Shown here piece by piece: positions 10,901 through 19,711 of a stretch of 64,000 nt of DNA (its first letter is position 1; the number at the start of each line of letters is the position of its first letter). The translations under genes were made by a program, and so were the position numbers. The stretch spans positions 11,642,558 to 11,706,557 of the forward strand of contig OW028575.1 of assembly GCA_932294295.1 (NCBI GenBank), read 5' to 3'. The notes below the pieces were generated by a model. The model was not told the DNA's origin. It did no database searches and saw nothing but the letters and a program-made list of their open reading frames with translations. The DNA is from Alitta virens. Taxonomy: Eukaryota > Annelida > Polychaeta > Phyllodocida > Nereididae.

Positions 10901-11600
10901 CTCAATATACACTGCAGAATTAACAGCTATTTACCTTGCCTTAAAGAACATCGAGGACTCAGAATCAGATCGTTATGTTATCTGTTCTGATTCCAAATCT
11001 GCTCTTCAAGCAATCCAAAATAAACAACTTGATAACCCTGGGATCTTAGATGTTCTTATTAAGTATTTCTATCTTCACGAATACAAAGACATAGTATTCT
11101 GCTGGATTCCTGGACACGCTGGCATTGAAGGGAATGAAAAAGCAGACCTGGCAGCAAAAAGGGCTCTTACAAAAGAGATAACTGATTTTACCATTCCATA
11201 CACTGATTTTAAAATGACTATAAAATCTTTTATCATGTCTTGCTGGCAAAGACAATGGAATGAATGTAATAACAACAAGTTGCATTCAATCTTACCTTGC
11301 ATTCAAAATAAAATACCGAGTAGGTTCAATACTCGCAAAGATCAAGGAATATATCACAGATGCCTCATAGGACATTCAAGACTTACACATTTACACCTTT
11401 TAGTCAATGAACCGGCACCGGTATGCCAGAGTTGTCGGCGCCCCCTAACAATCAAACATATTTTATTAGATTGCATCCACTTACAACGCATTAGAAGACC
11501 TCTGTTTCAAGCTACTACCTTACAACATCTCTTTACTAGATATCCAACCCAGACAATTATTGATTTTTTATATGCTTCTGGTTTCTACTACCAAATATAG
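7917..11600 (+). CDS. LINE-A ORF2: endonuclease, reverse transcriptase, RNase H
   Basis: An uninterrupted protein of 1227 residues. Residues 1-230 form an apurinic-type endonuclease: WNCRG at the start, QET near 38, GDFNSHNQLWG near 131 and SDHFPIV near 206 carry the metal and catalytic residues. The RT follows, with FFDLEKAYDTTW near 576, GVPQGSILSPTLFN near 634 and the YVDD box near 665. RNase H spans about 960-1085 with LYTDGS, ELTAIYLAL, CSDSKSAL and IPGHAGIEGNEKAD. A C-terminal Cys/His cluster (CQSCRRPLTIKHILLDC) ends the protein. It nicks target DNA, copies the RNA and removes the RNA strand. All catalytic motifs are present, so the enzyme could be active. Confidence 0.95.
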   Translation: MDSIIQWNCRGFRANFDEIGCMVQDLNPSVFCLQETFLKPPNSFKLRNYHMYNTYGNIAHDRATGRSSILVKNGIIHTHIALNTNLQATAVRLNLNKTFTICSIYIPPPFHLTASDLHNLYNQLPEPRLILGDFNSHNQLWGSTSHNNKGKTIEDFLNDHTLCLFNDGSPTYLHPGHGTFSAIDLSICDPALFLEFEWRVLEDTHGSDHFPIVLQNVEGTREVGQLRWKLHKADWTSFEKHCLETITMSHYRNCNNLVEDFTDDITDIANKTIPMTKNNSKRSARPWFDDEVREAIKNRKKALRIFKSQPTINNLNNFKCLKAKARRIVRQKKRSCWRDYVSRLTERTPSNKVWKMIKKIEGKNLASHVSILEVNGEHLSSPEQISNGLGEQFAYNSSSENYTREFQCYKAQAERLTLNIQSDNSEDYNSYITLEELQKAILKATDSATGPDNIHYQILKHLPQSSLKTLLYIFNQIWEKGCLPSLWKQATVIPIPKPGKDHSDPMNYRPIALTSCLCKTMERIVTDRLVWFLESNQLITEFQSGFRRHRSTLDHLVRLETYVRDAFINREHVVAIFFDLEKAYDTTWKYGIMKDLHDLGLRGRLPVFIRSFLQDRFFKVRVGSTMSSPYSQENGVPQGSILSPTLFNVKINSIVNSISENLMSSLYVDDFLIAYRSRYMPTIERQLQLNLNRIHKWSLENGFKFSKQKTVCLPFYYLRSNHPDPSLIIDNCQIKVVNETKFLGVLFDSKLSFIPHIKALKAKCLKSMNLLKVVSKYNWGGDTTVLLRLYRAITRSRLDYGSVVYGSARPSYLKCLNSVHHQGLRLSLRAFRTSPVESLYVLAGEPPLSLRRIKLSMQYILKVASTPTNPTYDVIFHPKYMHHYESRSNAIRPLGLRMKFYLEAAKIDTTIIAETEVPPIPPWILPVPKVILDLAELKKSETNPVDYQNLFYSIRFKYESYKFLYTDGSKMERRVGCAVTSYKTVIAECRLPDHCSIYTAELTAIYLALKNIEDSESDRYVICSDSKSALQAIQNKQLDNPGILDVLIKYFYLHEYKDIVFCWIPGHAGIEGNEKADLAAKRALTKEITDFTIPYTDFKMTIKSFIMSCWQRQWNECNNNKLHSILPCIQNKIPSRFNTRKDQGIYHRCLIGHSRLTHLHLLVNEPAPVCQSCRRPLTIKHILLDCIHLQRIRRPLFQATTLQHLFTRYPTQTIIDFLYASGFYYQI

Positions 11601-11864
11601 ATAATCAATCTTAACCTAGAGAGCCTCTACATAGCCCACTCAGGTGCTGATGAGGCGTTAAACAATAACTCACACACACACACACATGAAGGTACTGAAG
11701 GGCAACTGTTGAACAAAGTCAAAACTAGCTCAGATGGCAAATGCACTGAAGGACAACTGTCAAACGTCCGACTGGCCAATCACGCTAATTGAAAATAAAA
11801 CATCTATTAATATGGCAAATCTAATAAAGATATATCCAACTGAACCACACTTTTGTCATTTTAC

Positions 11865-11939
11865 CTGTGAAGCTACATCTGCTTCGGAGGAAGGCACTGA
11901 AGGACAACTTTCAAATGACATAACAACTGGTCCATCGCT
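11865..11939 (-). other. Exon-like 75-nt unit, copy 1
   Basis: On the minus strand this stretch is preceded by TTTTCGATCAG and followed by GTAAAATG, good acceptor and donor contexts. It is 25 codons long, open in phase 0, starting Ser-Asp-Gly-Pro-Val-Val and ending Asp-Val-Ala-Ser-Gln. No family is recognised. The opposite strand also reads an open peptide containing EEGTEGQLSND, so the coding strand is not settled. Confidence 0.4.
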
Positions 11940-12030
11940 CTGATCGAAAACAAAACATGCATTAATATGGCTAAGGCCATCTCATTAATCACATATCCAT
12001 CTGAACCATGCTATCATCACTTCATTTTAC

Positions 12031-12105
12031 CTGTGGAGCTACATCGTTTGACAGCTGTACCTCAGTGCCTTCATCTGAAGCAGGAGTCACAACTGGCCCA
12101 TCATG
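12031..12105 (-). other. Exon-like 75-nt unit, copy 2, with inverted centre
   Basis: Same length, same borders (TTTTCAATCAG before, GTAAAATG after) and open in the same phase as copy 1, starting His-Asp-Gly-Pro-Val-Val and ending Asp-Val-Ala-Pro-Gln. The middle is the reverse complement of copy 1, so this strand now encodes DEGTEVQLSND, which copy 1 encodes on the other strand. Confidence 0.4.
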
Positions 12106-12199
12106 CTGATTGAAAACAAAACCACTATCAATATGGCAAATCTATTAAAGATATATCCAGCTGACCCACACTATTGTCATTTCAGTACCTGTGGAGATA

Positions 12200-12389
12200 G
12201 GGCTGGGGCCTAGCTCAGAGGTAGCGCTCTGGGCTTCCAACCGCTGGGTCCCGGGTTCGATTCCCGGTCGAGCCTAAGTTGGATGGCTGTTTCATCCTTC
12301 GTCTCATTGCCATGGTTTCTGCCTGTCCTAATTAGCCCATCAGGTGCAGAAATACAGGACGTAAAGCCCTAATCCACCCACCACCCACC
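12200..12389 (+). mobile_element. tRNA-derived SINE, first of a tandem pair
   Basis: A tRNA-like head has box A (TAGCTCAGAGGTAGCGC) and box B (GGTTCGATTCC). Its anticodon-loop CTTCCAA and T-arm match tRNA-Gly(TCC). A body follows (GGATGGCTGTTTCATCC ... TGCCATGG), then a 3' end resembling LINE-A and a CCACC-repeat tail. The 13-bp repeat ACCTGTGGAGATA stands before it (12187-12199), between the pair (12390-12402) and after the pair. Confidence 0.92.
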
Positions 12390-12402
12390 ACCTGTGGAGA
12401 TA

Positions 12403-12588
12403 GGGCTGGGGCCTAGCTCAGAGGTAGCGCTCTGGGCTTCAAACTGCTGGGTCCCGGGTTCAATTCCCGGTGGAGCCCAAGTTGGATAGCTGTTTCATCC
12501 TTCATCTCATTGCCATGGTCTCTGCCTGTCCTAATTAGCCCATCCGGTGCAGAAATACAGAACGTAAAGCCCTAATCACCCACCCACC
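12403..12588 (+). mobile_element. tRNA-derived SINE, second of a tandem pair
   Basis: Nearly the same sequence as the copy at 12200. It is preceded and followed by ACCTGTGGAGATA (12390-12402 and 12589-12601). The shared duplication suggests tandem duplication or repeated insertion at one site; two independent events would not be expected to share it. Confidence 0.92.
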
Positions 12589-12690
12589 ACCTGTGGAGAT
12601 ACGTCTGCTTTGGAGGAAGGCACTGGAAGACGGTATCAGGTTAACTCACCGCCTCTGCCAACTCATCGCCAGAAGTCAACTCACCGTTTT

Positions 12691-12735
12691 GCGAGTCAAG
12701 TCACCTCCTGTTTTATCGATGGTGACTTGACTTGC
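12691..12735. repeat. Short inverted repeat
   Basis: GCGAGTCAAGTCACC at 12691-12705 pairs with GGTGACTTGACTTGC at 12721-12735 with one mismatch and a 15-nt loop. Further AAGTCA and TCACCG words flank it at 12650-12690 and 12740-12755. It could be a decayed transposon end or a foldback. Function unknown. Confidence 0.7.
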
Positions 12736-12759
12736 AAAAAGTCAAGTCAAGTCACCGCC

Positions 12760-13353
12760 GCTTTATTTTATTATATATATGTATATTTTTTTTTTAATTG
12801 ACAGCAAAATATCAAATTGATACATGTGTCAGCATGACAAAATAATAAATGGCAAAAAAATATAAATAAAAAAATAATAGAAATACATGGATCAACAGTT
12901 AAAATAATTAAATAAGTGGAGCTATATTATGACTAATATACTAATCAACTAATACTAATCAACACTACATAGTCTGTCTAAGAAATTCTAAAGCACCCGG
13001 AACTAAACAAATAATAGTAATAATACTGTTTAAAAAGCACCAACAAATAGTTTTAGCACAACAATTCAGGTTCAATAACAATACTAGACACTAAGCATAA
13101 GATATATAGATATATATATACATGATGTACTCTTAACTGCTATCAACATGGTAAACAATATGAAGTGATATACAATATGAGATGGGAATGTTGACATACA
13201 ATATGAAGTGACATACAATATGAAGTGACATACAATAGTAGATATTTACAAATATACAAATGTACAAAGTCATACACACACGGAAGCAGTTTCGTCAATG
13301 TGCCGCCAGCCACTCAGTTCCAGGAGACATTAAGTTGCTATTTATATAAACAT
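12760..13353. other. AT-rich flank and probable 3' UTR of the minus-strand LINE
   Basis: No gene is seen. The stretch is AT-rich with a short tandem of GACATACAATATGAAGT at 13195-13245 and a TATA-rich run near 13105. Because it lies just downstream of the RT stop on the minus strand, part of it is probably the 3' untranslated region of that LINE. Confidence 0.45.
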
Positions 13354-15649
13354 TTATATTTTACTGTCTAATTTTAATGCTACCTGTAGAAATTTACCAA
13401 GAGCAAAGTTAAGGTTAGTGTTCTTAGTTGTTAATATTTGTAAGAATTGTTCAGTTGGATCAAAAATAGTAAAGCCCTCAATGTATTTACAAGCAATGTG
13501 GAATAAGTTTAAGCGGATATCATTCCATTTTTTACACCTCATTAAACAATGAAACTCATCTTCTACTTGGTTTAGATTGCATTTTTGACATATTCTTTCA
13601 TCTGCAGGAACATAAGGACGTTTGTGTCTGCCTAATTCAATATTAAGGTTGTGTGAGCTTAGTCTAAAACGTGCTATATTACAATAGACGGATTTAGGTA
13701 GGGTATAATTCAGATAGGGCTCTATTCTAATATCATTCTTGAAGGTTTTGTATGTTCTGAGTTTTGGGTTTAGCGTACTATCATTCATCTCAGTGAGCAT
13801 CTTAGTATGAGCCTTTTCGAACAAGGATAAAATTTGCTTGTTTATGCTGGAATTGTCAGAATCTGTACCTAGAGTTTCTGTGACTTTATAAAGTCTTGTA
13901 AGCCAGCAAGGAACACCTCTTTGATGTAACTTAGTCTGAATGTCATAACAGCTACGCAAGAGCAAGGGGCATGTATTTGACCTTAGCCTGCCTAGAAATT
14001 TGATTGCTGAAGCATGTTGTCTGACTATCAGTGGAAATCTACCTGTATCAGCCAGAATGGCAAGTGTTGAAGTTTGAAACCTAACACTGAGCAGGTTTTT
14101 AAGGAAACGGACTTGTATTTTCTCTCGAGTTTCAATTTGCTTCTCTCGGAACCATATTTCACTATTGTATTCAAGTATTGGTAATATATATGTGTCAAAC
14201 ATTTTGATACTCAATTTTGCTGGTGGATAGCCAACTGTAGACTTTGTCTTTTCTTTAAGAGCATACATTGCTTTTTGTGCTTGGGTTGTCAAATGCTCAT
14301 ACATTACTTTGTGTATGTTGCTAGAGTTACTAATTACATGATCCAAATATTTGTATGAATTAACTATATCTAATTTCTCATTTTCAATAATGAAACCAAG
14401 ATTATCTTGGGCTGTACATTTGCCAGATTTACGAAAGATCATAACTTTGCTCTTCTGAGAGTTAATTATTAGATGCCACTTTCTACAATAAGCTTCAAGA
14501 TCTTTTAATAGAGTCTGCATTCCATCAGCACTTTCTGAAATTAGGACAAGGTCATCAGCATGTAGTAGATGAGTGTATGTTGTCCCATATATTGTTACTC
14601 CACAGGTCTGGTCTAGGTATTCACACATGTCTGATAAATACAGATTAAATAGCTTGGAACTGACTATCCCACCTTGGAGAAAGAACGCCATGGGTACTAT
14701 CAATGTTTGTCCCTAATTCACCATGCCATCGAACTTTAGCACTAGACATGTCGAACATACTTTGTATTATTTTTACAAGCTTTCCGCCATAGCCTTTCTT
14801 TATCATTTTATAATACAGGAATGATCGGTTGACAAAGTCAAAAGCTTTCGAAAAGTCTATAAAAGTTATAAATAAGGTTTTACGAATTGATTTATGGTAA
14901 GATATGATTGTGTCTAATATGAATACATTATCACTAGTTCTGCGACCTTTACTAAAATCAAATTGATTAGGATCTACAATGTCTGTAGCTTCGCTTTGGA
15001 AGACTAATCTCTTATTTAAAATGGCTTCAAATATTTTACCCATACATGCCATTAGAGTCAGTTTGCGATAGTTATCGGGTTCACTATAACTACCTTTTTT
15101 ATGCAGGGGTTGAATTATTCCCTCAGACCATTTGTTTGGGTAAACTCCCTTTTCCCAAATGTAGTTGAACAATACTGTAAGAGGCTGAAGTAAGTAGTCA
15201 GACAAATATTTGTAAAAATCATTACTGATTCCATCTATTCCAGGGGCCTTGCCCAGCTTAAGGCTTTTCAGTTCAGTCTGTACCTCACTCATTGTTATAG
15301 GGTGATCAGTCATGTAGGTACTAGGATTAGTGGGACTGTTGTTAAAGTTTACCATGAACTCTTCTACATATTTGAGGAATTGCATATCAAATGTAGAAGT
15401 ATACTCACTAGGTGGGGCTTGCACACTTGCAAAGTATTTTACAAAACAGTCAAGAGATATATCACTGGCAATTGAGACACTATTATTTTTATGTAATCTA
15501 TCCCAGTATTTCCAGTAGTCACATGGGTTATTCATATCCAATTCACAGAGCTCATTTCTAATTTTATTTTGAAAGATTCTTTTCTTTCTTTGAGTTGTGG
15601 CTTTATATGACTTTTTAAGTGAATAATATTGCAGGAGGTTATCTTGCAT
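13354..15649 (-). pseudogene. Reverse transcriptase of the CR1/L2-like LINE, frameshifted
   Basis: Two overlapping frames (14645-15649, then 13354-14703) together give the RT. The first has LKLGKAPGIDGISNDF, LHKKGSYSEPDNYR and FIDFSKAFDFVNRS. The second has a GIVSSKLFNLYL segment and the catalytic box as HADDLVLIS, with His where Tyr is usual. A C-terminal finger CQKCNLNQVEDEFHC follows. A frameshift near 14690 falls just before the PQGG-type motif. It is inactive as it stands. Confidence 0.85.
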
Positions 15650-15656
15650 ATTTAGG

Positions 15657-17171
15657 TCATAAGTTTAAAGCATAGTCATTTGTTAAGTGCTTTAGGTTTT
15701 TGCATTCGTCATCATACCATTCATTTTTAGGAAACCTATCAGTTGCAGCCTTTTGATATTTTTTTGGGCAATTTTCTGTAATGGCTGTTTCTAGTAGAGC
15801 ATATACATTTGCGACTGCATCATTAACTCCATTGTCAGTAATTATGCTTTCTAAAAACTTTTCATTCATTGCGGAGCAATGTTCCCCATTTATGGAGGAT
15901 ACAAGACCAACCACAGCATCAGCATTAAAGAGATATCTATAAAACTTACTAGAGCTATGACATGCTGGCTTTGATAGGTTGAACATGTTAGTTGAGGCAT
16001 CCCTAGCATTCAATTGTATCGAAAATGATAAAGGTCGATGATCAGAATTTGTATTAAGTGGCTTTAGGTTAAATGTTTGCAAATTTTCATAAAGCTTGGA
16101 GTCACAGATTAGGTAGTCAACAAGGCTTTTACCACAAGGAATGTAACAAGTAAAACCTCCTGTGCTCTAATTTTCCATGAAATATCCATTCATTATCTGC
16201 ATACCACTAGATTTACAGAGCTCAATTAGTTCCTTACCATATCGGTTGCATTTACTATCATCAGAATAACGGTTATGCCTGGGAAAGTTATTAGGGAATT
16301 CAGGGGTTATTGGCAGTGAACCTGGCATATCTATAATGTCATTCCCTGGAGTTAGCAGAAAGTCTTGAAGTTTCCCCGTTCTGGCATTGAAGTCACCACA
16401 TATAGCAACAGTACCCCTCTTGTTAAAATGTGAAATTTCTTCTTGGATTAGGTGAAAGGCATTATTATCTTGGAAGCTTGATATTGTTGAGGATGAGTCA
16501 AGTGGGGGAATGTATACACCAGCTAGGAATATATCAGTATTACTGCTTTGTTTAATCTTAAGCCAAACAGTGAAATTGGAATTTTTAATTACAGTTACTT
16601 TCCCGTTAGAGTATAAGTTATTTCTAATTAACACACCTATCCCACCAGCAGCTTTACGGGCTCGGGGGTGTTGATATTTCCTTTGAAAATGTTTATATAT
16701 AAAATGACCAGTGTCTGGAACATAGCTATCTAGTTTCATAGTTTCGAGAAAAATAATTATATCATACTTAGAAACATGTGATACAAAATCATAATCTTTC
16801 AGTTTAGCACCTAGACCTTGTATGTTCCATACCAATATTTTTAGGTTATTGTTAGACATATCCAAGTTATGTGACCTAGAGCTTTCAACTGTACTGACAG
16901 AAGACAAATTATGGACATCATTATTAACATCTGAGATTATATCATTATGTTCTTTAAGTTCTTTATTATGGAAATCGATATCATTATTAACATCTGGAAC
17001 TATATCATCACATGTTAAAATTTCACCACTATTCATTTCAACAATGTCCTGCAACACTAAAGTATCACCTTTTACACTGATTTCTGAGACATTATCATGA
17101 GTTACATTACTTTTTATGACATTGTTCACAGTGTTATCAGTTTTCTGAGCATTTATGTTACACACTTTCAC
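15657..17171 (-). pseudogene. Endonuclease of the CR1/L2-like LINE, frameshifted
   Basis: The piece at 16167-17171 has an Asn/Asp-rich leader, then the endonuclease start (ILVWNIQGLGAKL), IIFLETMKL and CGDFNARTGKL. The piece at 15657-16082 continues with SDHRPLSF and a basic WYDDECKNLK segment. A break near 16167 separates them, and another near 15650 separates the second from the RT. The catalytic Glu, Asp/Asn and Asp/His residues are recognisable. It would have nicked the target site. Confidence 0.85.
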
Positions 17172-17216
17172 ACTTTCACATTTTCATCACAGAACAATTG
17201 AGTGACAGGCAACACA

Positions 17217-18068
17217 CTAAAGACACTGCTTCACATGGTGAGCAACAGTCCGTGCAACAAGGTCCTTCGACTTAAGTGTGAAATGGATCCTGTCCGGACC
17301 AAGTTGTGCCTTCTCGTTACCTAGAAAGACACAGTTTGCAGTGTCTCGGCAAAGATGCGCACTTGCCAGGTTAACCTGGTCGATCTTGTTGTTCAGTGTA
17401 ACATTGCCACGAACATAGGGCAGACCACTGAGCACAATGCGAGTGTCTACAAACTTTGATTTAAGGGTTTGTACAAGTATTTTCAGAGAATGTGAGATTG
17501 TATGAGCTGAGGTTCTTGAGTCACGAACCTCAACATCACCAGCATGGATAAGGACTGCATCTGGTCTATCAGCAGTGGTGGCTGTTGCGATTGCGTCTAT
17601 TCTACCCTGGATGTGAGATGCAGTCCGACCAGGATAGACGAAGGTGGTACTGTCTAGCCCACGTTCGAGCAGTCCTTGGGCTAGACCTTGAGTGTTAGAA
17701 TTCCCCACCACTAATACACACTTACAAGTAGATACACAATGGGGCAGTGAGGATTTCTGTGATTTCGACTGCGGTCTGTTGGTCCCCGGTATCTTTATCG
17801 GAAGTGTTGGAAAGTCTCTCACATAGTCTGAGGCACGTTCCCTGATCAACATCAGGATGTGCCCCATCATATTCCTTCCTCTGAGGTCCGAACCACAGCC
17901 CCAGACAGAGTCAGTCTCTGTGTTGTGGACTAGGAGGCAGTCCACACTTTTCTGAAGAGCCATTCTGAAGGCACGACATTGCCTCAGTTTTACACTACAG
18001 ATCTCCTCCATTTTTTGTGAACTTGATCTTGTCCCAAGTGCTGCTACAACAGGGAAGCCACTTGTTTG
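17217..18068 (-). CDS. LINE ORF1: partial NADAR-like segment plus SGNH esterase
   Basis: The ORF starts at the Met at 18011 (264 residues) but the frame is open to a stop at 18069-18071. Residues about 1-65 resemble the second half of a NADAR (YbiA-type) domain: KLRQCRAFRMALQ, then VWGCGSDLRGRNMMG and HILMLIRER. Residues about 95-264 match the SGNH hydrolase plan, with block I VVGNSNTQG (Asn in the usual Gly-Asp-Ser context), LIHAGDVEVRD as block III and DRIHF as block V. SGNH esterase ORF1 proteins are known in CR1/L2 LINEs; the NADAR-like part is my reading of motifs. The upstream half of NADAR is not seen, so a truncated copy or an upstream exon is possible. No internal stop is present. 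Confidence 0.6.
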   Translation of the reverse strand, partial: QTSGFPVVAALGTRSSSQKMEEICSVKLRQCRAFRMALQKSVDCLLVHNTETDSVWGCGSDLRGRNMMGHILMLIRERASDYVRDFPTLPIKIPGTNRPQSKSQKSSLPHCVSTCKCVLVVGNSNTQGLAQGLLERGLDSTTFVYPGRTASHIQGRIDAIATATTADRPDAVLIHAGDVEVRDSRTSAHTISHSLKILVQTLKSKFVDTRIVLSGLPYVRGNVTLNNKIDQVNLASAHLCRDTANCVFLGNEKAQLGPDRIHFTLKSKDLVARTVAHHVKQCL

Positions 18069-18071
18069 CTA

Positions 18072-18347
18072 CACGTTTTATATCATGTGACGAACGACAG
18101 CGGAACAGTTATATATATAACATTTCTATGCATCGTTTTCGTGCGTGAAGTCATACATTCAGCTTGACTGGCATGTGGGGTGTGATTACAAATCACCAAA
18201 TCAGTGGTTTATTTTTGAACTATTTATTTATAATTTTTTTTACTATATATGGAATTAATTATCAAATAGGTAGAAAGGTAGAAATAATATCAAAATTAAT
18301 TAAAAAGGAAATTTTTTTTTACTATAATAATAAAATAAATCAATAAA
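18072..18347. other. AT-rich, no gene seen
   Basis: Homopolymer-rich sequence upstream of the minus-strand LINE, possibly including its 5' untranslated region. Confidence 0.4.
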
Positions 18348-18712
18348 ACAAAGTTTACCTTGGGGGTTTTTATTTCTTTTAGTTTAACTACATAAATTAT
18401 ATGAAATTATTATTTTTCTTTACTTTATTTTGGGACTACAAATAAATATTTGGTTAAGGGATATTTGGAATATTAATTAAACAAGTTTACCTTGGGGGTT
18501 TTTATTTCTTTTAGTTTTACTATATAAATAATATGAAATTAGGATTCATTAATTCTTTACTTTTACGTGGTATTTTGGGACTTTTTTTTACTATATTGAT
18601 CAAATGAAATTTATGTAAAAAGTTTTCCTTGGGATTTTTTCCTTTACTTTTACTTGGCATTTTGGGACTATAAATACATTTTTGGTCATGGGATATTAGG
18701 AATATTTTTTAA
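18348..18712. repeat. Tandem repeat, about 133 bp x 2.7
   Basis: Units begin near 18348, 18481 and 18616 with AAAGTTTACCTTGGG or a variant. They share TTTTATTTCTTTTAG, CTTTACTTT, TTTTGGGACTA and GGGATATT. The third unit is the most diverged. No coding content. Confidence 0.85.
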
Positions 18713-18839
18713 TTTTGACACACACATGTGTTCATGGTCTGCTCTTTTTGGAGGATTTGGTGGCCTTGAAAAAGGCCTAAGATGTTGTTTTGGCCTTGAA
18801 AAAGGCCGAGGTTTGTGGTTATCATCTGCTTAGGCCTCT

Positions 18840-19597
18840 TCAACAACAGGGGTGTTTATTCGGGCGCACAGCCTCAGCAACTGCTTTGCTGACATGTTGC
18901 CTGTGTTTAGGTCATCCCAATGCTTCACAATCATATGTTCTTTTCTTCTGACTTCATGTCGCTGATATCTCAGTGTGTCGCCTCTTGACATAAATTCACT
19001 TGCATTGGGATTTGCTTGGCTTCCTGGTGGAGCAAGTGAATTAACTGGTACAGATTCAGGTTGGGCTTTCCTGTCTTATTCAGTCGGTTATGCCAACGTT
19101 CCACATCGTTGTTTGTTCGAATAGGCAGCATGAAGCCGCTCCATGAGGCAACAGGAAATACACTTATTCATCCACTGTCGGTCTTCGTACACAACCAGCT
19201 CTCGTAGCTTTCCTTCCGGGGGGCAGAGGTCCTTCAGGCTGTCGAACTGTGCCTTGATATATTCAGCAGGAAGGTATATCAAAGCCATCAGAGTCTTGCA
19301 AAAATCGTAGGTGGCACCCTTCTTGTAAAACGTCTGCAGGCCGACCTCCTGGATCCTCTTCCAAAAACAGCCTGTGTAAAGTGGAAGGTGCAGCCATGGA
19401 GTGACACCCCGGGAAGGACCTGTTGTACAGATTGCCAGAATGCCGCCTCGAAGTCCACTGTGATGGTCTGGAGGTCAGGTTCGCTGGGGAGCTGGTCTAG
19501 AAGTGTCTTCAGGACTCCGTTGTAATCGCTCTTGGCCCTTCCAGAAATAATACAAACACTAGTGGGACCTGCTTTAGTTTCTGGCCGACCCTCAAGA
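18840..19597 (-). pseudogene. MULE-type transposase remnant
   Basis: On the minus strand, TITVDFEAAFWQ followed by LHGCTFHFTQAV matches the MULE transposase core (second catalytic Asp, then the Cys-His signature). After a frameshift near 19300 the frame continues ALIYLPAEYIKAQFDSL. Further on, translation gives TNNDVERWHNRLN and PNLNLYQLIHLL, matching the region with the catalytic Glu in this family. Several frame breaks make it inactive. Its N-terminal side is cut by the SINE at 19598-19711. No terminal inverted repeats were found. Confidence 0.75.
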
Positions 19598-19711
19598 GGG
19601 CAGGGGCCTAGCTCGGAGGTAGCGCTCTGGGCTTCCAACCACTGGGTCCCGGGTTCGATCCCCGGTCGAGCCTAAGTTGGATGGCTGTTTCATCCTTCGT
19701 CTCATTGCCAT
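19598..19711 (+). mobile_element. tRNA-derived SINE, 3'-truncated
   Basis: Contains the tRNA-like head and the first part of the body up to CTCATTGCCAT, then stops. Loss of the 3' end is unusual for an element that inserts from its 3' end, so a later deletion is likely. It sits in the MULE remnant. Confidence 0.88.

Larger units (their letters stand above)
6272..11686 (+). mobile_element. LINE-A, full-length I/Nimb-type non-LTR retrotransposon
   Basis: About 5.4 kb with a 153-bp 5' untranslated region, two intact ORFs separated by 70 bp, a short 3' untranslated region (11601-11670) and a CA-repeat tail. The 5' end is set by comparison with the two short derivatives, which begin with the same GCCCTYGAAGG. 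ORF2 carries an endonuclease, reverse transcriptase and RNase H. ORF1 has three Cys/His knuckles. That combination points to the I superclade (I, Nimb, Ingi); the exact clade would need a tree. Both ORFs are uninterrupted and several copies in the window are near-identical, so the family is young. The 5' region probably contains the internal promoter (inferred). No clean target-site duplication is visible for this copy. Confidence 0.92.
11690..12186. repeat. Tandem array of about 165-bp units, exon/intron-like
   Basis: Units share ACTGGCCNATCA, GATTGAAAACAAAAC, TATTAATATGGC, AAAGATATATCCA and TTACCTGTGRAGCTACATC. The first is cut by the LINE-A insertion, the second and third cover about 11865-12186, and a remnant follows the SINEs at 12589-12640. 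On the minus strand the constant borders look like a splice acceptor and donor. The central about 38 bp is inverted in the unit at 12031-12105 relative to the one at 11865-11939. Confidence 0.75.
13354..18068 (-). mobile_element. Decayed CR1/L2-like LINE with NADAR-SGNH ORF1
   Basis: On the minus strand the order is an ORF1 with SGNH esterase, endonuclease, RT, and a C-terminal Cys/His finger. Frameshifts or stops split the second ORF into at least four pieces. An esterase-type ORF1 is known in CR1 and L2 groups, and the RT resembles these, but the clade is not proven. There is no RNase H, unlike LINE-A. No near-identical copy occurs in the window. Confidence 0.8.

Noticed and set aside
11734..11943. 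69-codon plus-strand ORF across the tandem array
   Set aside because: It crosses both intron-like and exon-like parts of the repeat. Splice-like borders favour the minus strand, though the strand is not finally settled.
12200..12280. A functional tRNA-Gly gene
   Set aside because: The acceptor and anticodon stems do not pair properly and the tRNA-like region continues into the SINE body and tail; it recurs as dispersed copies with target duplications.
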